Positions 38,436 to 46,822 of a stretch of 64,000 bases of DNA are shown piece after piece; position 1 is the first letter of the stretch, and each line of letters opens with the position of its first letter. The DNA lies in NCBI GenBank assembly GCA_023379935.1, contig JAMCPD010000024.1, positions 1 to 64,000 of the forward strand, written 5' to 3'. The DNA comes from Actinomycetota bacterium. Lineage in GTDB: Bacteria > Actinomycetota > Acidimicrobiia > Acidimicrobiales > JAMCPD01. The notes under the pieces were generated by a model. That model saw only the letters and a program-made list of their open reading frames with translations, was not told the DNA's origin and did no database searches. Made by a program: the position numbers and the translations under genes.

Positions 38436-39755
38436 TTATGGTTGTCCTATGCCAACCATATCATAGTACCAAATTGGCCAATATCCAACAGTAGTTCCCG
38501 TATGTGCTGCTTGGATAATGGTGTTGACGCCATATGGGCCTGAGCCGACATACATTACCACATGGTCAATTCCGGCTGCACCTGATGTACCGCTAAAGTT
38601 ATAAAATATTAAATCTCCCGGTTGTATTTGTGAAAGGGACACATGGGTCATTTCTTGATACTGGGTAGCTGCAAAATGTACCAGAGAAACCCCGGCTTGT
38701 GCCCATGCCCACATTGTCAGACCGGAACAGTCAAACCCGACGCCGGGTGTTGCTCCACCCCAGACATAAGGGACTCCAATTTGGCTTTCTGCCGCTTTAA
38801 CGGCTATAAGCCCGGCTGAACTTGGTGGTAGAGGTGTCGGAGGAGTTATTGGTGCAGATGGCATTGTGCCGGCTGCCTGTGATGCTGAATCGGCATCTTG
38901 GGCAGCTTGTGAGGATTGAGATGGGTCCACTCCTTGGGCAACTTGAGCTGCAGCAGCCGCTTGAGCTGCAGCCGCTTGAGCGGCTGCCAAACTGCGAGCT
39001 TGTTCCGCACGCAGCCTGGCTTGTTGGGCTAACTGTGTTTCACGGGCAGCCAACAAGGTTGCCAAGTGCCCTTTTACATGCGAAAGCAGAGACTGTTCTG
39101 CCGCTGATTGGTTCATTGCGGCACTGCGGGTTGTGCTAAGTGATATAAGTTCTGTTTGATCTTGAATCTTCGCCTGTTGCAGTTGTTTGGTGACTTGGAG
39201 AAGATGACGTTGACTTTCTTGGAAGGCAGTCAGCTCTTTTGCCAGCTGCCCTGTTATTACGTTTGCATATTCATTGCGTAAAATGGCTTGGTTTATAGAG
39301 TGAAAGTCGGTATTGTAAAATGATGTTTCAGGTGCATCCGCAACAAAAGCCTCGACTACACTTTGTATAAGCCGACTGTGGGTGAAGTTGACTTTTTTGC
39401 GAGCAAGTATGAGTTGGCTGTTTTCTTTGGCCAAAGCAGCTTTTGTGGCGTTGTAAGCAAGAGAAGTTTGATAGTACTGCTGGTTTAAACTGGTTAAACT
39501 TGTATTATACTGCTCTACCTGGGCTTGGATTTGAGTGAGTTGTGGCTCAATCCCATTTATGGCTTGGTTATCTTGGCCTATCTGTTGTTGAAGACTGTTT
39601 ATGGATGTAGGTGAAGCCCCAGCAACGGTTATAGTGCCAAGTATTGTTGTTGTGAATAACGTTGTCGTCAGCATTACTGTTGATAGTATGGTTGCTGACA
39701 AGATGCGCAACAATGTCTGTCCTACCACAGTTCGTACCACGATTATTTTCCTCAT
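38436..39755 (-). CDS. NlpC/P60 family cell-wall hydrolase with coiled-coil N-terminal half
   Basis: 'GVPYVWGGATPGVGFDCSGLTMWAWAQAGVSL', 'QPGDLIFY', 'DHVVMYVG'. Confidence 0.92.
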   Translation of the reverse strand: MRKIIVVRTVVGQTLLRILSATILSTVMLTTTLFTTTILGTITVAGASPTSINSLQQQIGQDNQAINGIEPQLTQIQAQVEQYNTSLTSLNQQYYQTSLAYNATKAALAKENSQLILARKKVNFTHSRLIQSVVEAFVADAPETSFYNTDFHSINQAILRNEYANVITGQLAKELTAFQESQRHLLQVTKQLQQAKIQDQTELISLSTTRSAAMNQSAAEQSLLSHVKGHLATLLAARETQLAQQARLRAEQARSLAAAQAAAAQAAAAAQVAQGVDPSQSSQAAQDADSASQAAGTMPSAPITPPTPLPPSSAGLIAVKAAESQIGVPYVWGGATPGVGFDCSGLTMWAWAQAGVSLVHFAATQYQEMTHVSLSQIQPGDLIFYNFSGTSGAAGIDHVVMYVGSGPYGVNTIIQAAHTGTTVGYWPIWYYDMVGIGQP

Positions 39756-39763
39756 TATTAACC

Positions 39764-39791
39764 ACATTAGCAACATCTATCACTTTGTCAA
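39764..39791 (-). promoter_or_regulatory. Putative promoter for the NlpC/P60 gene, almost abutting ATG 39755
   Basis: Minus strand TTGACA (39791-39786), 16 bp, TAATGT (39769-39764), 8 nt to ATG. Confidence 0.55.
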
Positions 39792-39854
39792 CACTAGCAA
39801 CACTAAAAGTGGCAATTTAATCAAATAACAGCTATTCTTACTTGCTGTAATCCT

Positions 39855-41495
39855 ATGCACAAGAGTGTAACCACTAAATATGGCAGATTAAACGGAGTAG
39901 TAGAGGGTGATCTCATGGTATTCAAAGGTATACCTTATGCTCAACCGCCCGTAGGTGATCTTAGATTCTCCCCTCCTTTGGCACCCGAGCCTTTTTCAGG
40001 CATGAAAGATGCCAGCCAGTTTGGTTTTTTGGCACCTCAATCCTCTGCTGCTCAAGTTATGATTTTACCGGGTGATCCGGGAGAATCAAATGAGGATTGC
40101 TTGACTTTAAATATATGGGCACCACTACATGCATCGCAGTCAGAACCGCTACAGTCTAGTCAGACTGTAGCGCCAGGGGGTGAAAAACTGCCTGTTATGG
40201 TTTGGATCCACGGCGGAGGCTTTGTAGGTGGATCTGCCGTCAGTTCCATATATGACGGGCAATATTTGGCATCCCGCTGTGGTGTGGTGGTTGTAACCAT
40301 CAACTACCGCTTGGGTGTTTTTGGCTTTTTGGCTCATCCGGATTTAAGGGTTGGTTCAGATTCGGGCGGTGGTTTTTCCGGCAACTGGGGACTGTTGGAT
40401 CAGCTGGCAGCTTTGTCGTGGGTTCATGATAACATTGAGTTTTTTGGTGGGGATGCCGATAACGTCACACTTTTTGGTGAATCTGCCGGAGCTATGTGTA
40501 TAGCTTCCTTACTTGGTGCTAACGTTGGGCGGGGTCTTTTCAAGCGTGTAATTTTGCAAAGCGGACCTCCCATGTCCACTTCTTTGGCTTCCGCTGCGCA
40601 ATATGCAGAACTATTCTGTAAACAACTGGGGTTAAAAAAGGTTGACAGGTCCGGCTTGTGTAGTGTAAGCACCGAAGAGATTTTAGAGGCACAACATACA
40701 GTGCTTATGGCAACAGGCGGAGATTTGACACTGCCTTTTCGTCCGGTTATCGACGGTGAACTGCTGGAGCACCCCACTCTTGATGCTTTGTCTCGCGGGC
40801 ACGCAGGGGATGTAGAGGTTATGGCGGGAACGAATTTGGATGAAACCAATTTTTTTACCCTGAGCGATTCTCGTTTTTCTGACTTAAACGAAGATAAACT
40901 GGAACGTTTTGTTGCCAAGGCGTTGGATTCAATGAAAGCAAAGCACAAGAGTGGATCGGATGTTCAGCCGGCAGAGTTGATAGATGCCTATAGGCAGATA
41001 ATAGCAGATGAGCAAGGCCACTGTTCTGTTGTAGACTTATGGTGTGCCATGACCACAGATTGGACATTCCACATTCCGACATCCAAGTTTTTGGAAATAC
41101 AATCAGCTTGGCAAAAAAACTGCTATTCTTATCTGTTTACCTATCCTTCTCCGTTGATGGATGGAGTTTTAGGGTCCTGCCATGCTTTAGAGGTTCCCCT
41201 TGTGTTTGGGACATTTTCACACCCATTTCTTAGTCTGTTTACCGGAACAGGAGAGGAGGTAAGGAGACTATCAGAGCTTTTACAGGACACTTGGAGTGCG
41301 TTTGCAAGAAACGGTAATCCGTCAAATGATGCACTGGGGGAGTGGTATGCTTATGACAGAGATAAAAAGACTACTATGGTGTTTGGCAGTAGTTGTTATA
41401 TTGAACAAGACCCGTTGGAACATCGCCATACTATTTGGCGAGATATTGACTTTTTACTGCCGGACCAAGTGAAATTAGAGCTTAAAACAGTCTGA
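39855..41495 (+). CDS. Type B carboxylesterase
   Basis: 'FKGIPYAQPPVGDLRF', 'EDCLTLNIWAP', 'PVMVWIHGGGFVGGS', 'TLFGESAGAMCIASLL'. Confidence 0.94.
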   Translation: MHKSVTTKYGRLNGVVEGDLMVFKGIPYAQPPVGDLRFSPPLAPEPFSGMKDASQFGFLAPQSSAAQVMILPGDPGESNEDCLTLNIWAPLHASQSEPLQSSQTVAPGGEKLPVMVWIHGGGFVGGSAVSSIYDGQYLASRCGVVVVTINYRLGVFGFLAHPDLRVGSDSGGGFSGNWGLLDQLAALSWVHDNIEFFGGDADNVTLFGESAGAMCIASLLGANVGRGLFKRVILQSGPPMSTSLASAAQYAELFCKQLGLKKVDRSGLCSVSTEEILEAQHTVLMATGGDLTLPFRPVIDGELLEHPTLDALSRGHAGDVEVMAGTNLDETNFFTLSDSRFSDLNEDKLERFVAKALDSMKAKHKSGSDVQPAELIDAYRQIIADEQGHCSVVDLWCAMTTDWTFHIPTSKFLEIQSAWQKNCYSYLFTYPSPLMDGVLGSCHALEVPLVFGTFSHPFLSLFTGTGEEVRRLSELLQDTWSAFARNGNPSNDALGEWYAYDRDKKTTMVFGSSCYIEQDPLEHRHTIWRDIDFLLPDQVKLELKTV

Positions 41496-41557
41496 ACATG
41501 GCAGCGGTGGGCGGTACAATAGTCAATAACAGTGTTAACTGCAACGGTGCAGGAACT

Positions 41558-41631
41558 GGGGGCATAGCCCAACAGGTAGAGGCAAGGCGCTTAAACCGCC
41601 TCCAGTGAGGGTTCGAATCCCTCTGCCCCCA
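41558..41631 (+). tRNA. tRNA with anticodon UAA (nominal Leu) but short class-I variable loop
   Basis: Acceptor GGGGGCA/TGCCCCC+A73; D arm GCC-CAACAGGTAGA-GGC; anticodon stem AGGCG/CGCCT, loop CTTAAAC; variable loop CCAGT (5 nt); T arm GAGGG-TTCGAAT-CCCTC. No encoded CCA. Confidence 0.85.
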
Positions 41632-41670
41632 CTATGTGAAGCCGCGAGATAAAGTTAATGTCTGGTTTGA

Positions 41671-41694
41671 CCAACACAGTTGGCACTGTGTTGG
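41671..41694. other. Perfect 9-bp stem, 6-nt loop hairpin downstream of the tRNA
   Basis: CCAACACAG-TTGGCA-CTGTGTTGG; no T-run follows. Confidence 0.8.
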
Positions 41695-41779
41695 CTCTCT
41701 GCATTTAGTCCATGTTCTGGCCCACGCTCCCAAGAAGGTAGTTAAAGTTGTACTTCGAATGTGGATTTAAGTTTTATTT

Positions 41780-42159
41780 TTAGCTTTTGAACGGGTTCTC
41801 GACTCTGATGCCGTTATAGTCTTGTCCGTCATTTAGGTCTTCCGATAGTATTCTATTGCAACCTGCGACCCGTGCTGCTTCGACAATAGTGGCATCCCAA
41901 TATGAAATACCAAATCGCTTACAAGTTGATAATGTGGCAAACATTATGCTTTTAGTTGTATCTTGAACAGTAAATCTTAGAAATGACTCTATGAAATCGC
42001 TGGCTTGCTTGTGCGTCAGCCGATCATGCTTTGTTGCACGCGTAGCTTGTACAAAAAATTCCTGGAGCACTTGGACTGAAATTCGAACTTTCTTATCTGC
42101 TAGGGTTTTTTAGTAAGTTTCGACTTTTCTCTTTCGTTCACATCTATGGGCACGTGCAC
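41780..42159 (-). pseudogene. PIN-domain (VapC-like) toxin relic, N-terminally truncated and frameshifted
   Basis: ADKKVRISVQVLQEFFVQATR...ISYWDATIVEAARVAGCNRILSEDLNDGQDYNGIRVENPF; upstream VPIDVNEREKSKL is in another frame, shifted at an A6 run (42106-42111). Confidence 0.65.
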
Positions 42160-42191
42160 TTGACTAACCGATTAGAAAAGGAGTCGCATGT

Positions 42192-42300
42192 ATGCGTAGT
42201 TACGGCCAGCTAAGCAATGGAACGATACCAGATTTTCACGCTGGGTCGTGCCGGATTAAATCAGACGGAGATAGCTGGATACGTAGAGGTTGTTGACTGA
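42192..42300 (+). pseudogene. IS30-family transposase N-terminal relic
   Basis: MRSYGQLSN then +1 frame ERYQIFTLGRAGLNQTEIAGYVEVVD*, resembling IS30 transposase N-termini (xQLs..ERYqI..L..aGlsQteIA). Confidence 0.65.
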
Positions 42301-42322
42301 TTGCTGTTTGCTTTCCGGTTAG

Positions 42323-43255
42323 TTGCATGGTACTTATAGCGGCTATGCTGTTTATATGGTTACTTTTAAACAACTTCTTAGCGATCTAGTTTTGGAACAA
42401 GATGAGTTTTTTGCTATGGTTGGGTCACTTCGGCCTTCTGATCTGGATATCCCCACACCGGCACAAGGTTGGATGATCAGGGACCAAATTAGTCATATAG
42501 CTTTTTTTGATGAAGTGGCGGCTATTGCATTAATTAATCAATCGCATTTTGAGGAGGTAAAGGCAGAACTGATGACTAAACAAGATCCTATGGAGGTGCA
42601 TTTAGATAAAGGTCGAAGCATGAACGCTGTTCAGCTACTTGATTGGGGGATCAAAGCGCGTAACTTTTTGGATGATTCCCTATTATCGTGTGACCAGTCA
42701 TCCAGAGTTCCTTGGTTTGGCAGTTCTATGAGTGCAATGTCTTTCGCTACTGCCAGGTTGATGGAAACTTGGGCTCACGGTCAAGACATTGCTGATGCAA
42801 TGGCTGAGACAAGATTACAAGTTGAAAGATTGCCTACTGCCAGGCTTAAACACATAGCTGAGCTTGGTGTTAGGACACGTCCGTTTTCATATATGGCCAA
42901 TGGAGCAGAACCCCCAACCGCTGATATCAGAGTGGAAATAAAAGGTCCGCAAAATGAGTTATGGGAATGGGGGAAAGCGGATGCAGAAGATGCCATTATT
43001 GGATCGGCTGTCGGCTTTTGTCTTGTGGTTACCGCACGGAGACATATAGATGATACCGATGTAATAGCTAGGGGTCCATTGGCGATTGAATGGATGAATA
43101 TAGCTCAGACATTTGCAGGACCGCCGGGAGCCAGGCGTCTTCCGGGACAGTTCCCATGGCTTTTTTATTCGCTATACCCTGCAGTAACATCGCCGCCAAG
43201 ATCGTCGGCAGACTCTGAGCCAGCATCACCTACAGACTCCGAGTCGACCGGTTGA
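42323..43255 (+). CDS. TIGR03084-like metal-binding/maleylpyruvate isomerase-fold protein
   Basis: 'PTPAQGWMIRDQISHIAFFDEVAAIAL', 'VPWFGSSMSAMSFATARLMETWAHGQDIADAM'. Confidence 0.85.
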   Translation: MHGTYSGYAVYMVTFKQLLSDLVLEQDEFFAMVGSLRPSDLDIPTPAQGWMIRDQISHIAFFDEVAAIALINQSHFEEVKAELMTKQDPMEVHLDKGRSMNAVQLLDWGIKARNFLDDSLLSCDQSSRVPWFGSSMSAMSFATARLMETWAHGQDIADAMAETRLQVERLPTARLKHIAELGVRTRPFSYMANGAEPPTADIRVEIKGPQNELWEWGKADAEDAIIGSAVGFCLVVTARRHIDDTDVIARGPLAIEWMNIAQTFAGPPGARRLPGQFPWLFYSLYPAVTSPPRSSADSEPASPTDSESTG

Positions 43256-44073
43256 GCAGGTTCGGGCGGAGGAGTGACAAGTTCAGGCGGACTCTGTACA
43301 AACAGGGATTTTAGCATACCAGGGTGTTTTACTGAGAGTGCTACGATCCAGGCGATACCTGCTACGCAGAGGACAACTCCACCAACCTCTACGGCAACGG
43401 CACCCGAATGCCCCGGATAGGCCAGCCATAGATATTCTTGACCAAAACGTATAAATCCCCACAGTGTAGCCGCTATAGCAGTTATAAGTCCCGGCGGTTG
43501 CCGGTTTGAGCGTTTTTCCACCCAAAGTAAGATCCCAAAAATAATAAATGTATCAATAGATTGAAAGATAGGTACAGGCAATCGTTTGCCAATTTGGCCG
43601 GCATAGTACATGCCAAACCATTGATGTGTCGGGTGTCCACCTCCTGCAATCATCAACTGAGGACCCAACAGTCTTCCTATGGCCCAAGAAGCAGCCAGCA
43701 CCGGCATAACAAGGTCGAGTCCCTGTAAAGTTGGCAACTCCGGACATCGTTTGTGCAGTAGGAAAATACCACATGCCATGCCAAATACCAGACCACCGAA
43801 GGAAGAAAGTCCACCATGCCATATTTGCGGCATTTGAAGTGGATAATGCAGATAAAAACTGAAGTTAGCTGCTATGTGCACTATTCTGGCTCCGATTACA
43901 GCAGCAACTATTATCCATATGAATGCTCCGGTAAGCCATTGCCAGGGATAGTTGTTTCTTCTGAGTCGCCGTTCAAAGTAGCGAAAAGCAAATAAAAAGG
44001 TTACGGCAAGCCCAATACCATAGGTATGCAACTGTAGGGAACCTATGTGAAATACAACTGGAATCGGTTTCAT
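43165..44073 (-). CDS. Prolipoprotein diacylglyceryl transferase (Lgt-like)
   Basis: 'LHTYGIGLAVTFLFAFRYFERR', 'WHGGLSSFGGLVFGMACGIFLLHKR', 'WAIGRLLGPQLMIAGGGHPT'. Confidence 0.8.
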   Translation of the reverse strand: MKPIPVVFHIGSLQLHTYGIGLAVTFLFAFRYFERRLRRNNYPWQWLTGAFIWIIVAAVIGARIVHIAANFSFYLHYPLQMPQIWHGGLSSFGGLVFGMACGIFLLHKRCPELPTLQGLDLVMPVLAASWAIGRLLGPQLMIAGGGHPTHQWFGMYYAGQIGKRLPVPIFQSIDTFIIFGILLWVEKRSNRQPPGLITAIAATLWGFIRFGQEYLWLAYPGHSGAVAVEVGGVVLCVAGIAWIVALSVKHPGMLKSLFVQSPPELVTPPPEPAQPVDSESVGDAGSESADDLGGDVTAGYSE

Positions 44074-44111
44074 CTATAGAACAAGATTATAATTGAAGGA
44101 CGCCTACAAGG

Positions 44112-45269
44112 TTAAGGACGCCCGGCTCCCACTAAATTGGAGTACCAGATAGAGGTAATCATTACGTTTGTTCCGGTGTTTTCCGCTTGAATCATCTGAC
44201 CCGGACCTACATACATAGTCACATGACCGATATATCCACCATAGGAGTAAAACAACAGATCACCGGGTTGCAGCTCAGACATTGAAATATGAGTTATGTC
44301 GGCATACTGCATTGCGGCAGAGTGCGGAAGAGAAACACCAGCTTGCGCCCATGACCACATTGTCAGACCGGAACAGTCAAATCCTACCCCAGGTGTTGCT
44401 CCACCCCATACATAAGGGACTCCTATCTGGCTTTCTGCCGCTCTCAAGGCTATGAGGCCTTGAGTATCGGGACCTAAAGCGGTTGGATTGGCAGGAGCTA
44501 AAATCTGGGAAGCCCATCGTGACTGACCCGCTGCTTGAGCTTGTTGAGTTTTTTGAGCAGTAATTTGATTTACCAAGTTGGCCAATTTTTGATTAATTCC
44601 GGCAAGCAAAGCACGTTGATTAGCTATATTGGCCTGACCGGCTGCCATCATGTTCTTCAAATTAGCCTCTTCGGATTGTTGAGCTTGTTTAGTAGCTTGC
44701 AGTTCTTGCTGAGCACTGTTTAATGCACGTCTCGCCTGTCCCAGTTGAGCTATTGAGTTGTTCATACTTCCCGTAGTTACCTGCATGAACTCTTGGCGCA
44801 AGGTTGCTTGTTCAGCGTTGGAAGTTGAAGTTATGCCCGACGTTGTACTGGTTCCACCCTGTATAAAAGCGTTGATTACTTCTTGTGACAGATCGCTGGT
44901 TTCTTTTGCGACCTGGCGGCGGTCTTGGATTAGCTTATTTTGGTTTGCGCTAAGTTGTTGATTGGTTTGCGCTAAATGGACATTTACCTGGTTATACTGC
45001 TCATTTTCTACCTCAAACTGGCTTTTTAAGGCAGCTATTTTTGATACTATATCGGCGGCTTCTGCTTTTAAAGTTGTTGTAGAAGTCGCATAAGCCATTC
45101 TAGCCGGCAGTAAAGTACCTGCTAGGGGAGCTATCAATGTGGCGACTAATCCTACTTTCCCAGTCATCAACCACCGTTTATATGTTGAACCAGATTTCCC
45201 GGTTGCCTTTCTTGTTGAGGCGTTGGTTACGTATCTCACAATAGGTATAGTGTCTATCAGAGTTTGCAT
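44112..45269 (-). CDS. NlpC/P60 family cell-wall hydrolase (paralogue of 38436-39755)
   Basis: 'GVPYVWGGATPGVGFDCSGLTMWSWAQAGVSLPHSAAMQY', 'QPGDLLFYSYGGYIGHVTMYVG'; actual start may lie downstream. Confidence 0.92.
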   Translation of the reverse strand: MQTLIDTIPIVRYVTNASTRKATGKSGSTYKRWLMTGKVGLVATLIAPLAGTLLPARMAYATSTTTLKAEAADIVSKIAALKSQFEVENEQYNQVNVHLAQTNQQLSANQNKLIQDRRQVAKETSDLSQEVINAFIQGGTSTTSGITSTSNAEQATLRQEFMQVTTGSMNNSIAQLGQARRALNSAQQELQATKQAQQSEEANLKNMMAAGQANIANQRALLAGINQKLANLVNQITAQKTQQAQAAGQSRWASQILAPANPTALGPDTQGLIALRAAESQIGVPYVWGGATPGVGFDCSGLTMWSWAQAGVSLPHSAAMQYADITHISMSELQPGDLLFYSYGGYIGHVTMYVGPGQMIQAENTGTNVMITSIWYSNLVGAGRP

Positions 45270-45302
45270 AGTCTTGTCAAGTATTGTAGAAATATTTAAT
45301 AT

Positions 45303-45773
45303 ATGTCCACGTCAAAACGGAACTTTATTCAAATGACACGTGAAGAGATAGATGAATTCATTCACGAAATTCATAATATGTCCTTGGCAACGATAGCTGC
45401 CGATGGTCGCCCTCATCTGGTGGCGATGTGGTATGGATTCATCGGCAACGAGTTAGCCTTTTGGACTTACAGGAAATCTCAGAAAGCAGTCAACTTGAGG
45501 CGTGATCCGAGACTATCCTGTCTCATAGAAGGTGGCCTCAACTATCAACAGCTAAAAGGGGTGGAGTTGGTGGGAACTGGGGTAATCTTAGAGGATCCGG
45601 AGATTGTCCGGGAGGTAGGGGAGAGTGTTTACCGGCGCTATATGGGTGTTTTAGATGATAATGGTAAAGAGGTTGTAAAGCGTATGGGGCAAAAGCGTGT
45701 TGCGGTTCGTATCGATGTTGACCATGTGGTATCCTGGGATCACTCCAAATTAGCCGATACCTCAAGTGCTTAG
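45303..45773 (+). CDS. Pyridoxamine 5'-phosphate oxidase-fold (PPOX/F420-type) protein
   Basis: 'MTREEIDEFIHEIHNMSLATIAADGRPHLVAMWYGF..LAFWTYRKSQKAVNLRRDPRLSCLIEGG'; possible start 45333. Confidence 0.88.
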   Translation: MSTSKRNFIQMTREEIDEFIHEIHNMSLATIAADGRPHLVAMWYGFIGNELAFWTYRKSQKAVNLRRDPRLSCLIEGGLNYQQLKGVELVGTGVILEDPEIVREVGESVYRRYMGVLDDNGKEVVKRMGQKRVAVRIDVDHVVSWDHSKLADTSSA

Positions 45774-45855
45774 AGTATAACTGATAAGTTTTAATTCAAG
45801 CGCAGATGATGTTCAATTTTGCTATTTATAAGTTTTACGTTTAATATCTAAAGTT

Positions 45856-46794
45856 ATGTCAGAACGAAGTAGAGATTTACCGCGCAGATCATGTTTAGCA
45901 GTTCCGGGTTCCAGCGAACGATTTTTGGAAAAAGCTCCCGGGATTGAAGCCGATATGAGCTTTTTAGACCTTGAAGATTCGGTAGCACCACTAGAGAAAG
46001 AAGCAGCTCGCTCCAAGGTCATAAATGCCATAAAGTCACTTGATTGGGACGATAGAGTGCTGTGTGTAAGAGTAAACGGTTGGGATACCAAGTGGACTTA
46101 TCAAGATGTGATAGAGGTAGTTGGTAACGCAGGGGAGCGCCTGGATGAAGTAATGTTGCCAAAAGTTTCCTCCGCATCAGAAATAATCGCTTTGGACTTA
46201 CTCCTTACTCAAATAGAAGCCAATGCCAAGTTACCTGCCGGACACATTGGGATTGAAGCTCAGATTGAGACGGCACAGGGTTTGATCAATGTTGAAGAGA
46301 TATGCGCGGCCTCCTCTCGTCTTGAGGCAATAGTTTTTGGACCCGCAGACTTTGCTGCTTCAATAGAGATGCCTGTTTTGACAGGGGGAGTTGAAATACC
46401 CGATTATCCGGGTGACCACTTCAACTATGTTTTTTCAAAAATATTAATGGCCGGCAGGGCAAACTGTATACAGGTAATAGACGGGCCTTATCTGAAAATT
46501 CGTGATATTGAGGGCTTGAGAGCTTATAGCCAACGTTCGAGAATATTAGGTTATGATGGCAAATGGGCGCTCCATCCTGATCAGGTTCAACTGCTAAATG
46601 AGGTCTTTTCCCCGACTCAAGAACAGTTTGATCGTGCATCAGACATCGTGGAGGTATACAAAAATGCGACAGAAACAGATCGCAAGGGTGCTGTAATGCT
46701 TGGAGACGAGATGATAGACGAAGCCAGTCGCAAGATGGCTTTGAAGTTTTTATCACGCGGTGAACGAGCCGGGTTGGTGCGATCTAAAACTTGA
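45856..46794 (+). CDS. HpcH/HpaI aldolase/CitE family CoA ester lyase
   Basis: 'RSCLAVPGSSERFLEKAPGIEADMSFLDLEDSVAPLEKEAARSKV', 'IEAQIETAQGLINVEEIC', 'GYDGKWALHPDQV'. Confidence 0.9.
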   Translation: MSERSRDLPRRSCLAVPGSSERFLEKAPGIEADMSFLDLEDSVAPLEKEAARSKVINAIKSLDWDDRVLCVRVNGWDTKWTYQDVIEVVGNAGERLDEVMLPKVSSASEIIALDLLLTQIEANAKLPAGHIGIEAQIETAQGLINVEEICAASSRLEAIVFGPADFAASIEMPVLTGGVEIPDYPGDHFNYVFSKILMAGRANCIQVIDGPYLKIRDIEGLRAYSQRSRILGYDGKWALHPDQVQLLNEVFSPTQEQFDRASDIVEVYKNATETDRKGAVMLGDEMIDEASRKMALKFLSRGERAGLVRSKT

Positions 46795-46822
46795 AAGTCC
46801 CACCCGTGATTAGCTTCAATTC

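Noticed and set aside
40424-40948. Antisense ORF of 174 aa inside the carboxylesterase
   Set aside because: Shadow ORF of a strongly supported gene.
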